Shown here: positions 1 through 8,800 of the stretch, piece after piece
Layout: each line of letters opens with the position of its first letter
Position numbering within the stretch: the first letter of the stretch is position 1
Origin: Acidobacteriota bacterium
GTDB taxonomy: Bacteria; Acidobacteriota; Vicinamibacteria; Marinacidobacterales; Marinacidobacteraceae
Length of the DNA stretch: 42,074 bases
Direction: 5' to 3'
NCBI GenBank assembly: GCA_009835985.1
Contig: VXWI01000052.1
Coordinates: 1-42,074, forward strand
The notes under the pieces: generated by a model
What the model was told of the DNA's origin: nothing
Databases searched by the model: none
Seen by the model: only the letters and a program-made list of their open reading frames with translations
Position numbers and translations under genes: made by a program

Positions 1-2308
1 CCACAAAGCCCCCTTCCTCCCTCGCCATCGCCTCGGGGTCCTTCTTCCCCATCGCCTTCCGCAGTCCGTCCGCCCGGTTCAGCGAGAAACCGGCGAGCTG
101 CTGCGCCACCAGCATCACCTGCTCCTGATAGACGATGAGCCCGCGCGTCTCCGGGACGAGCTTGCGCACCCGGGGGTCCAGCTTGTCGGAGAGCCGTCCC
201 CTCGTCTTCGCCGCCACGAAGTCGTCCGCCATCCCGCTCTCGAGGGGGCCGGGCCGGTAGAGCGCATTCATCGCCGCCAGGTCATCCAGGTTTTCGGGCT
301 TGTACCGAGACAGCAGGTCGCGCATCCCGGGGCTCTCGAACTGGAAGATCCCGTCGGTGTCCGCGCGGGCGAACAACCGGAATGTCTCGGGATCCGGGGG
401 CACCTTCTCGAAGTGCCCCGCGCGGACGAGTGCGAGCGCCTCCGCTTCCCCGGGAGTGCAGGAGGTGTTCGGATCCTCCTGCACCCGGCGGGCGCAGTCC
501 TCGATCTGGGTCAGGTTCCGGAGCCCCAGGAAGTCCATCTTGAAGAGCCCGGCGCGCTCGCAGTCCTTCATGTCCCACTGCGTGCGGCGGCGAACGGTCA
601 CCCTCCGGCCGGATGCCGCCGCGTCCCTGCCGGAATCCATGCGCTTCGTCTCCACATCGCGGTAGAGCGGCAGAATCTCCTCGAGCGGCCCCGGGGCGAT
701 GACCACTCCGGCGGCGTGGGTTCCGATGCTGCGCGGCAGGCCCTCGAGCCTTGCAGCGAGTTCGAAGAGACGGTTGAGCTCGGGGTTCCGGCGCGCTTCC
801 CGAAGGTCCGGGACGCTCTCCAGCGCCTGTGGGAGGCTCATGCCCTCGGGGATCAACTTGGCGAGACGATCCACCTGTGGCGGCGGCAGCTCCAGCATCC
901 GGCCCACGTCGCGGACCACCAGCTTCGCCTGCATGGTCCCGAGCGTCATGATCTGCGCCACCCGGTCGCTGCCGTAGGTCTCGGTCACGTAGTCGAGCAC
1001 CTCTTCGCGCCGCACCTCGCAGAAGTCCACATCGATGTCGGGCGGGCTGATCCGTTCCGAATTGAGGAACCGCTCGAACAGCAGACCGTGGGCGAGCGGG
1101 TCGATGTCGGTGATTCCGAGGGCGTAGGCGACGAGGCTGCCGGCCGCCGATCCCCGTCCCGGGCCGACGGGGATGTGGCAGTCCTGGGCGTAACGCACGA
1201 AGTCCTGGACGATGAGGAAGTAGGCCGAGTAGCCGGTGCGCCGGATCACGTCCAGCTCCATGGCGAGCCGGTCCTCGTAGTCGCGGCGGGGCGGCCGGTC
1301 GCCGTGCACCTCGGGGGACTCGAGCCGCCGCTCCAGACCCCGGCGGGCGCTCTCCTCGAAATGGCCGTCCAGCGTCTTTCCGGCGGGCACCTCGAAGTCC
1401 GGCAGCAGGCTGCGGTCGTCGATCAAGTCGAAATCCTCGACCTGCTCGGCGATCTCGAGCGTGTTCCGATAGGCGTCGGGGCGATCCTCGAAGACGGCGC
1501 GCATCGCCTCGGATGTCTTGAAGAAGAACTGGTCGGAATGGAACTTCAGCCGCCGGGGATCCCGGACCGGCCGGTTCGTGCTGATGCACAGGCGCAGGTC
1601 GTGGGCATCCGCATCCTCGGCCGAGGCATAGTGCGAGTCGTTCGTGCCCACGAGCGGAATCCCGGTCTTCCGGGCGACCTCGACCACCCCGGCGCCGATC
1701 CGCTGCTCCAGATCGGAAAGCCGGGCGCCTTCCGGAGTGGCCCCGCCCGGCGGGGTGTGATCCATGATCTCCAGGTAGTAGTTGTCCTTGCCGAAGACCT
1801 CCCGGTAACGGCCGGCCCACTCGACCGGATCGCCGCCGGTGATCACTTCGCGGGGCACGATCCCCTTGGGACATGCCGACAGCGCGATCAGCCCTTCGTG
1901 ATGCTCCGCCAGGAGTTCGAAGTCCATCCGCGGCTTGAAGTAGAACCCCTCGGAGTAGGCGATCGAGCTGAGCCGCATGAGGTTCCGGAAACCGGTGCGG
2001 TTCTTCGCGAGCAGAACCAGGTGCTGGTTCTCCGAATCGGGGTTCTGATCGTGCCGGCTCCCCGGCGCCACGTAGGCCTCGCACCCCAGGATGGGCTTCA
2101 CGCCAACCTCCCGGGCAGCCTCGTGGAACTTGAGGGCGCCGATGAGGTTTCCGTGATCCGTGATCGCCACCGCCGGCATCCCCTCGCGCGCCGCCCGCTG
2201 GACCACGTCGGAAAGCCGGCTCATCCCGTCGAGCAGCGAGTACTCGGTGTGGGTGTGCAGGTGTACGAAGGGGCGGTTCCCCAGGGCCCCGGAGCCGGCG
2301 CCGTTCAA
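1..2308 (-). CDS. dnaE: DNA polymerase III alpha subunit (N-terminal 769 residues; runs off the window)
   Basis: This is the replicative polymerase catalytic subunit. The N-terminus carries a PHP domain whose HLHTHTEYSLLDG segment (residues 16-28) keeps the histidines and glutamate of the family's metal site. The polymerase palm has PDIDVDF, with candidate catalytic aspartates D424 and D426. The last residues in the window read GFSLNRADGLRKAMGKK, typical of the alpha-subunit fingers region, so roughly the C-terminal third (helix-hairpin-helix, OB fold, clamp and tau contacts) lies beyond position 1. The start is a TTG at 2308, only 7 bases after the guaA stop, with a GAGTGAGG stretch just upstream. 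The other nearby candidate, a GTG overlapping guaA, hits a stop after four codons. The tight spacing suggests cotranscription with guaA. Identity is clear from the motifs; the start codon is less certain. Confidence 0.93.
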   Translation of the reverse strand, partial: MNGAGSGALGNRPFVHLHTHTEYSLLDGMSRLSDVVQRAAREGMPAVAITDHGNLIGALKFHEAAREVGVKPILGCEAYVAPGSRHDQNPDSENQHLVLLAKNRTGFRNLMRLSSIAYSEGFYFKPRMDFELLAEHHEGLIALSACPKGIVPREVITGGDPVEWAGRYREVFGKDNYYLEIMDHTPPGGATPEGARLSDLEQRIGAGVVEVARKTGIPLVGTNDSHYASAEDADAHDLRLCISTNRPVRDPRRLKFHSDQFFFKTSEAMRAVFEDRPDAYRNTLEIAEQVEDFDLIDDRSLLPDFEVPAGKTLDGHFEESARRGLERRLESPEVHGDRPPRRDYEDRLAMELDVIRRTGYSAYFLIVQDFVRYAQDCHIPVGPGRGSAAGSLVAYALGITDIDPLAHGLLFERFLNSERISPPDIDVDFCEVRREEVLDYVTETYGSDRVAQIMTLGTMQAKLVVRDVGRMLELPPPQVDRLAKLIPEGMSLPQALESVPDLREARRNPELNRLFELAARLEGLPRSIGTHAAGVVIAPGPLEEILPLYRDVETKRMDSGRDAAASGRRVTVRRRTQWDMKDCERAGLFKMDFLGLRNLTQIEDCARRVQEDPNTSCTPGEAEALALVRAGHFEKVPPDPETFRLFARADTDGIFQFESPGMRDLLSRYKPENLDDLAAMNALYRPGPLESGMADDFVAAKTRGRLSDKLDPRVRKLVPETRGLIVYQEQVMLVAQQLAGFSLNRADGLRKAMGKKDPEAMAREEGGFV

Positions 2309-2315
2309 GGGAGCC

Positions 2316-3857
2316 TCACTCCCACTCGATCGTGCCCGGGGGCTTGGAGGTGATGTCGAGGACCACCCGGTTCACCCCCCGCACTTCCCCGGTGATGCGG
2401 TTCGAGACCCGGACCAGCAGGTCGTGGGGCAGCGCCGCCCAGTCCGCGGTCATCCCGTCGCGGCTCTCCACCGCCCGGATGACCGCGACCCGCTCATACG
2501 TCCGGGCGTCTCCCATGACGCCCACCGTGCGAAGCGGCAGGAGCACCACGAACGCCTGCCAGATGCTGTCGTAGCAGCCGGCGGCCCGGATTTCCTCCTC
2601 GAGGATCGCGTCCGCCTCGCGCAGGACATCGAGTCCGGATTCCTCGACGGCGCCCAGCATCCGGACGGCCAACCCGGGACCCGGGAAGGGGTGCCGGTTC
2701 ACGAGTCCTTCCGGCGCCCCCAATTGCCGTCCGAGCACCCGGACCTCGTCCTTGAAGAGTTCGCGGAGCGGTTCGATGAGTTCGAGCCGCATCCGCTTCG
2801 GGAGGCCGCCCACGTTGTGGTGGCTCTTGATCACGGCCGAGGGTCCCTTCACCGAAACGCTCTCGATGACGTCGGGATAGAGCGTCCCCTGCGCCAGGAA
2901 ACGCACGTCCGGGATATCGCGGGACGCCTCCTCGAACACCCGTATGAACTCCCGCCCGATGATCTTCCGCTTCCGTTCGGGGCTGCGCACCCCCTTCAGC
3001 CGGGCGAGGAAACGCTCCGCGGCGTCCACGACCTGGAGTGGGATCCCCAGACCTTCCTCGAACGAGGATCGGACCCGCTCGGCTTCGTCTTTCCGAAGTA
3101 CCCCGTTGTCCACGAAGATGCAGTGAAGGCGGTCTCCGATGGCCCGGTGAACCAGCATCGCGGTGACCGTCGAGTCCACCCCGCCCGAGGCCCCGCAGAC
3201 CACCTGCCCGTCACCGACCTGAGCCCGGATGGCGGCGATCGTCCGCTCGGCGTGCGAGCGGGGCGTCCAGCCGCCCCGGGCTCCGCACACCTCGAAAGCG
3301 AAGTTCCTGAGGATGTCCGCTCCGTGCTCGGTATGCACGACCTCCGGATGGAACTGCACCCCATAGAGACGGCGGCCGGGGTTCTCGAAGGCGGCAATCC
3401 GCGCCTGCCCGGTCCCCGCGGTGCGGTGGAACCCCTCGGGCAGGGCGTGGACGAGGTCTCCGTGGCTCGCCCACGCCCGGAAACGATCCGGCACCCCGCG
3501 GAAGAGCCGTCCGTGCCCGTTGTGTTCGAGTTGCGCCGGACCATACGAGCGGCGCGGCGCCGGCCTTACGTCGCCACCGCTCTCGCGCGCCAGGAGTTGC
3601 ATCCCGTAGCAGACCCCCAGCACCGGAACCGGTGGCGCGAGAACGCCGTCCGGAGCCGCCGGGGCGCCATCCCCATAGACGCTCTCGGGCCCCCCGGAGA
3701 GGACCACGCCGATGGGATTGCGCCCCCAGATCTCCCCGTTCGGCGTCGTGCACGGCAGGATCTCGCAGTACACCCCCAGTTCCCGAAGCCGCCGGGCGAT
3801 CAGCTGCGTGTATTGCGAGCCGAAATCGAGGACGAGGAGCGACTCCGCGGAACCCAT
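2316..3857 (-). CDS. guaA: GMP synthase (glutamine-hydrolysing)
   Basis: This enzyme converts XMP, ATP and glutamine to GMP in the cytosol, the last step of guanine nucleotide synthesis. The 513 residues are full length. The N-terminal class I glutamine amidotransferase domain shows the nucleophile in GVCYGM (C83) and the H170/E172 pair in VQFHPE. The ATP-pyrophosphatase domain has the PP-loop SGGVDS at 224-229. The C-terminal dimerisation domain includes PFPGPGLAVR and ends in GTIEWE, as is usual for GuaA. The ATG at 3857 gives a normal N-terminus (LLVLDFGSQY close to the start). It is the first gene of a guaA-dnaE pair. A TACAAT -10-like hexamer lies about 80 bases upstream. Confidence 0.97.
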   Translation of the reverse strand: MGSAESLLVLDFGSQYTQLIARRLRELGVYCEILPCTTPNGEIWGRNPIGVVLSGGPESVYGDGAPAAPDGVLAPPVPVLGVCYGMQLLARESGGDVRPAPRRSYGPAQLEHNGHGRLFRGVPDRFRAWASHGDLVHALPEGFHRTAGTGQARIAAFENPGRRLYGVQFHPEVVHTEHGADILRNFAFEVCGARGGWTPRSHAERTIAAIRAQVGDGQVVCGASGGVDSTVTAMLVHRAIGDRLHCIFVDNGVLRKDEAERVRSSFEEGLGIPLQVVDAAERFLARLKGVRSPERKRKIIGREFIRVFEEASRDIPDVRFLAQGTLYPDVIESVSVKGPSAVIKSHHNVGGLPKRMRLELIEPLRELFKDEVRVLGRQLGAPEGLVNRHPFPGPGLAVRMLGAVEESGLDVLREADAILEEEIRAAGCYDSIWQAFVVLLPLRTVGVMGDARTYERVAVIRAVESRDGMTADWAALPHDLLVRVSNRITGEVRGVNRVVLDITSKPPGTIEWE

Positions 3858-3936
3858 CAGCGCCGCCGGCCTCTTTCCACGCGCGCGGCCCTGGCCCTTG
3901 GTCCGGGTCGCAGAACGGAGCGCGCCATCCGCTCGA

Positions 3937-3942
3937 ATTGTA
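3937..3942 (-). promoter_or_regulatory. candidate -10 box of guaA
   Basis: On the minus strand this reads TACAAT, inside a stretch of slightly lower GC. A TTCGAA hexamer lies 16 bases further upstream and matches the -35 consensus poorly. Initiation here would give a leader of about 70 bases before guaA. No purine-riboswitch-like structure is apparent in that leader. Confidence 0.35.
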
Positions 3943-4049
3943 AGCCCGCGGACCCGTTTTCGAAGTTGGATTCCGGCGCCGGATCCACTGCCGCGCCGCG
4001 CGGTGCGGCAGCGGTCACCGCCGACACCCCTGCCGGGGCCGGAAAGGGG

Positions 4050-5744
4050 TCAGTCGCCTTGGCCGGAGGGCTCCGGACGCGGGGCTTCGCCGCCGATCCG
4101 GGGGCCGAAAACAGCCAGCCGGCCATCGCGGAGGCCCAGGAAGAGACGCCGGTCCCGCCATCCGTCCTCCCGGGCCCCGTCGCCCAACCGGCGCACCACC
4201 CCCAGGACCTCGGCATCGAGGTCGCGAGGCCGGCCGATCCGCGCGCCGGTCTCCGCATTCACCTCCACGAGGAGCCCGTCCCGGGTGACGACCAGGATTG
4301 CGCCGGCGATTCGCAGCGGGGCCGCCGCCGGCCGGCCCGGAAGCGCCGCGCGCCAGCGCTGCCCCCCCCGTTTGGCGTCGAAGCAATACAGGCTGTTCGC
4401 CTTGGTGGCCGCAAAGAGCCGCCCGCGGCTCAGGAGCGGCTGGTGGTGGAACCCCTCCGCAAGCTCCCAGCGCCAACGCTCCTGACCGGATTCCAGATCG
4501 ACCGCCGTGAGGTCGCCGCCCTCGTCCCCGAAGAACGCCAGGCGCTCCGCCGGAAACGGCAGGACGGGGCCGGTCACCGGACCGGCCCCCGCCGCCTCCC
4601 AGCGGACGGTGCCGGACGTCGTTCCCGGGGACGGGGCCACGGCGGCCACTCCGCCGCTGCCGAGCGAGACCAGGAGGAGCGGCGGGACGCTCCCGGAGGA
4701 ATCCACGGGGTCCGGGACCGCCACGAGGCTCGCCGCCTCTCCCTCCGGAAGCGCTGTCTCGAGCACCAGGCTCCCCCCCGGAATCCGGTATCCGCGGAGC
4801 GTCCCGGAGGAGACCCAGTAGAGGACGCCGGCCGCCAGGGCCGCAGGCGCCGGGCGATGCACCGACGCCGCGAGCCCCCGGTCGGGCGCGAAACCGGTCG
4901 AGAATCCTCCGATCGGGGCTCCATCGGCGAGTTGGCGCAGGACCACGTCCCCGCTGTCGCCGAGCAGGACCACGGTGCCCGAATCCTCCGCGACGAACGC
5001 CGCGCCGGCCCCCGGCACGCCCCAGCGGGTCCGTTGCCCGTCGGGGTCGTAGGCGACGACGTCGCCACCGGCCGTGTGGAGGAGGAACCCCTCGGCGGCC
5101 AGGACCATCCCGATGATCGACCCTCCGGAAACAGGCGCGGGGGCCGCCACCAGGCGCCCGGGAAGGATTCCCACCGGTGCGGTAACGACCTCCGGCGCCC
5201 GGCGGGCCGGCTCCTCTTCCTCGTCCCCGGGCTCCTCGCCTTCCGCCGGGCCGGGGTCGCCCTCCCCCGCCTCGGGGGCGGGGTCCCCCGCGGGAGGCTC
5301 CTCGGTGGGCGCCTCCCCGGCGGGAATCGCTTCCTCGACCGGTGTTTCCGACTCGTCCGCTTCGCCCGGCGGTTCCTCGGGGGGTTGCTCCGGCGGTTGC
5401 CCGGGGGGCTGCCGGTCATCCGTGACGACCGAACGTCCTCCGGGCGGACGCTCCCGGGACAGGACCGGGCCCGAATTCAGAAGCAGGGCGGCAGTCGCGA
5501 GCGACGCCGCGGCGCGGAAGAGACGCCGCGCTAGCAGCCGGTGGTGAAGCTCCCGTGAGCGCCGAGAGCGGCGAGGCGCCCGGCTGACAAGGCGCGTGAG
5601 GGAGGAATACCGGGTGTATCCCGACCGAAACGCAACGCCGAGCGCCGCCAAGCGGCGCGGTTCAGCCTGGATGCATCGCCGCTCGAACGCCGCGAGGGCT
5701 TTTCCACCGGCTGCTGACCCGGTCTTCCCGCTGGAGGCCCGCAC
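4050..5744 (-). CDS. secreted or membrane-anchored PQQ-type beta-propeller protein (BamB-like)
   Basis: The 564-residue reading frame has three parts. Residues 70-97 form a hydrophobic signal or anchor (RRLFRAAASLATAALLLN). Residues 98-183 form a Pro/Glu-rich low-complexity linker. Residues 190 to about 555 form a PQQ/WD-like beta-propeller, with repeated motifs such as VVAYDPDGQRTRW, TAVDLESGQERWRW and YCFDAKRGGQRW. Such propellers serve as protein-interaction scaffolds in the envelope; BamB of the outer-membrane assembly machine is one example, but no specific role can be assigned. The start is doubtful. The first 70 residues (basic, no recognisable domain) are read through a repeat element at 5533-5715, and the GTG at 5744 lies outside it. 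No ATG, GTG or TTG occurs between the element boundary and the hydrophobic segment, so the native start may have been displaced. The gene is divergent from the histidine kinase at 5805. Confidence 0.8.
   Translation of the reverse strand: MRASSGKTGSAAGGKALAAFERRCIQAEPRRLAALGVAFRSGYTRYSSLTRLVSRAPRRSRRSRELHHRLLARRLFRAAASLATAALLLNSGPVLSRERPPGGRSVVTDDRQPPGQPPEQPPEEPPGEADESETPVEEAIPAGEAPTEEPPAGDPAPEAGEGDPGPAEGEEPGDEEEEPARRAPEVVTAPVGILPGRLVAAPAPVSGGSIIGMVLAAEGFLLHTAGGDVVAYDPDGQRTRWGVPGAGAAFVAEDSGTVVLLGDSGDVVLRQLADGAPIGGFSTGFAPDRGLAASVHRPAPAALAAGVLYWVSSGTLRGYRIPGGSLVLETALPEGEAASLVAVPDPVDSSGSVPPLLLVSLGSGGVAAVAPSPGTTSGTVRWEAAGAGPVTGPVLPFPAERLAFFGDEGGDLTAVDLESGQERWRWELAEGFHHQPLLSRGRLFAATKANSLYCFDAKRGGQRWRAALPGRPAAAPLRIAGAILVVTRDGLLVEVNAETGARIGRPRDLDAEVLGVVRRLGDGAREDGWRDRRLFLGLRDGRLAVFGPRIGGEAPRPEPSGQGD
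5533..5715. repeat. 183-bp structured element bounded by inverted repeats
   Basis: The ends are 18-base inverted repeats matching at 16 of 18 positions (12 consecutive): AGCAGCCGGTGGTGAAGC at 5533-5550 and the complement of AGCAGCCGGTGGAAAAGC at 5698-5715. Inside is a perfect 7-bp hairpin with a three-base loop (5642-5648 with 5652-5658) and a near-palindrome around 5613-5630. No transposase is present, so this looks like a MITE-like or other dispersed intergenic repeat. That is an inference, because only one copy lies in this window. A further end-like sequence occurs at 5758-5775. Confidence 0.6.
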
Positions 5745-5757
5745 GAAGCTTTACCCT

Positions 5758-5775
5758 AGCAGCCCGTGGAAAAAG
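5758..5775 (+). repeat. additional copy of the element end
   Basis: AGCAGCCCGTGGAAAAAG resembles the complement of the right end at 5698-5715, differing mainly at the third C and the A-run, and it is in the opposite orientation. Together with the 5533-5715 element it suggests nested or repeated insertion. It includes a GTG at 5766 that is in frame with the histidine kinase but is not the preferred start. Confidence 0.45.
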
Positions 5776-5804
5776 TGCCGCGGCATTCCCGAGCCCAGAG
5801 AGGC

Positions 5805-8800
5805 ATGAAACGCGATCGGCTGCCGCCGCTCCTGATGGTCGGAGGCGCGTGCGCGGTGTTCGCCGCCGGACTCGCCGACGCCGCGAACCGGTTCGCCGTT
5901 CTGCCGGGCGCCGCCCACACCACCTTGTTGGCCGCCACCGCGCTGCTGCTCCTCCTGGCCGTGATCCGGCGTGACCTGCTGCCTCCCGGCAGCCGCCGCA
6001 TCGCTCTGATCCTGACCGGCGCCGCCCTGGTGGCGCTCTCCTGCCGCCTCCCGCTCTACCGGACGATCACGGCAGGCCCGGAGTCAGCCTCCCGGGCGGC
6101 GGATCGGGTGGGCGCCTTTCTGGCCGACCTGACCCGGGACGTGGGGGATGCCGCCTACCTCGTGGCGCGGACGGCGCCCGTGGCTGCCGCGCTGGAAGGC
6201 TCGGATGCGGGCGGCACCGAGTCCCGCGCTTTCCGCGCGCTCGCGGAGTCACCGCTTCGCGGAACCGTGATCGGCCGGGGGAGCGCAACCCTCTACGACC
6301 GGCAGCTGCGTCCGGTGGCGTGGTCGGGAAGCAACCCGGACTTCGAAGAGGCGCTCTCCGCAGTGTTCCCCGACGGGGTCCGGGAAGAGCGCTGCCCGGA
6401 CCCGGCATTTCCGCTCTTCCTGTACAGCGAAGGGGGTCGGCGCGACTACCTGGCCGCCGCCGAGTGCACCCGGAACCTGCTTGGGGTCGTCACCGTGGAG
6501 GTGCCCGTCCGGGAGGCGTCCCCCCCCTCCTCGGGAGCCGCACCGCTCTCGGCCCTTGAGTTCGCCGCCGGGCGCGGGCTCGAGACCCAGTTCCTCGATG
6601 GCGCCAGCGACCTCGAGGCGCTGGCCCAGCTCTTCGAGCGCCGCGGCGATCGCTTCGTGGACGGCGCCGGAGATGCCCAGCGCTATTACTTCGCCCTCCG
6701 GGCATACGACGGTCAGTTGCTCGGCGCCGCCAGCACTGCCGTGGCGCCCCCGGCCGCACGCCGCGCGGAACGGGAGGCGGAAGCCGCGCGCTACGCGACC
6801 CTGGCGCTCCTGCTCGGGGTCCTGGCGGCTCTCCCCTATCTGCGGCGCTCCGGGGATATCGGGACGCTGGCGGCGATCTGGACGTTGAGATTCGGGCTCT
6901 CCGCGCTGTTCGGAACCCTCCCGTCCGGCCCCGGGGCCGCGCTTCCGGCGTTCCTCGCGGATCCGCCGCTCGTGCCGCTATTGGGCGACTCGCCGCTCAT
7001 GGCGGTCGTGACCGCGGCGGCTCTGCTGGTCTCCGCGCGAATCGTCGCCGTCCGGCTCCGGCCCGGCTCCGGCAGCAGGGCGCCGGAAGGAGTCCGGTCT
7101 CTCTTGCGCGGCCTCGGCGCCGGCGGCGCCGCGGTCATGGCCGCGGCGCTCGTCCGCAGCGCCGGGTTTTCGGGCGGCGGACTGCTGACCCCGACCTGGG
7201 CTCTCCACACCCGCTGGCCGGAGATCCTCGGCTGGACCGCCCTGCTCCTCGCCCTCGCCGGAATCCTGCTGATCCTCCAGAGCCTCCTCCGGCCGGAAGT
7301 CCCGGTACTGGTGGCCGCCGCCGCGGTGGTTGCCGTATCCATCGCATTCCTGCCGGGCGGTTCGTTCCTGTTTGCGGGGCTTCCCCTGCTGGCCGGCGCC
7401 GTCGTGGCCTTCTGGCGCCGCGGCCGGCTCTCCCTGCGGCACCTCCGGCAACCGTTGCTCGCCCACGAACCCGGTTTCTCCTTCCTCGTGGCCTTCCTGC
7501 TGTTCGCACTCCCGGGGGTCCTCCTCTACCCGGCGATGGCGTGGCACGAGGACAACGTCCGCCGGCGTTACGCGCTGGACGCGGCCCCGGTCCAGACCCT
7601 GAGACATCGCTTTGCCGTCTGCCACGCGCTCGAGGAGGCGACCCGTACGCTCGACCGCGAAGCCGCCTCCCTGGCTCGGCTTCGTCCGGACAGCGCGTAC
7701 CGGCTGTGGCTGGCTACCGGACTGCCCCGCCTGACGGTCGCGAGCGCACTGGAGGTTCGGGGACCGGCCGGCGAGCGCTCTCGATTCGGGGTCGGTCTGC
7801 CCCGGCGGCCCGACCCTCCGTCTTCCGCTCCCCCTCCCCCGCGCTGGAGTCCCATCCCCGAATGCGAAGCGGCGTCCGGCATCGAGGCGGTCCTCCAGAC
7901 CGAACGCCGGTTCCCTTCGGGGGCGAGCGTGACGCTCCGGGTCGCCGACCGCACGTCGGAGATCCCGTTCCTGCCCCGCGCCGCGGGGATCGCAGATCAC
8001 TTTCTGCTCCGGGGTGACGCCGCCCCTGCGGTGTTTCGCGGGAGGGACCTCCGGCTCAGCCGGCGCTCCACTCGCTCCCCGGAGCCCGACGGACGGCGGG
8101 TCGAACTCGATGTGGTGGTGGGCGGCGAGGCATTCGTGATCTCCTGGCGGCGGACCGGACTCGCCGACCACGCCGGCGCACTCCTCGGCTGGGGCTTCCT
8201 GGCGGCCCTGATTGCCCTGCTGGTGGCGGTCGCCGCGCGCGCCCGCCTCCTCTTCCCACACCGCGAGGGCCGCCTTCGCCGGCGGAGTTTCCAGATGCAG
8301 TTGACGGAAGCCCTGGCCGCCGCCGTCCTCATCGCAATCCTGGGCGTCGCGGTCTTTGCGCAGCAGCGTCTCGGAGTGCTGCTCGAGTCCGCCAGCGACC
8401 GGGAAGCGGTCTCCCGATCTTTCTCGGTCCGGCGCGTGGCACAGGAACTCGCCGCGCTCGATCCGTTGATTCCGCGGGAGGAGCTCGGCCTGCGGCTCGC
8501 CCAGGCAGCCGACCAGCTCGACACCGACGCGGCGCTCTACAACGGTGGAGAGCTGGTCGCGGTCAGCCGTCCCGAACTGGCGCAGACGGGACTCCTCCCA
8601 CCGCGTCCCCCACCCGGGGCAGTCCTGCCCTCCCCGTCCGCCGATCCCTTCCTGAGCATCCAGGACGCCGGTTCGCTCCGGTACCGGATCGTCTGGATCC
8701 ATCTGGACACGCCCGCCCGCCTGCACGGTCCCCTGCTCCTCGCGGTCCCGCTGCCGGCGGACGAGGCCGCCCGCCTCGAGAGTGTCCGGGCCATCCAGCG

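Noticed and set aside
282-2353. Long open frames on both strands across the start of the window
   Set aside because: They lie inside dnaE in other frames and are rich in Arg, Pro and Gly without motifs. The minus-strand frame giving HLHTHTEYSLLDG and PDIDVDF is the real gene.
3858-4049. Riboswitch or extra gene upstream of guaA
   Set aside because: The 190 bases contain a possible -10 box only; I saw no conserved purine-riboswitch core and no coding frame with a sensible start.
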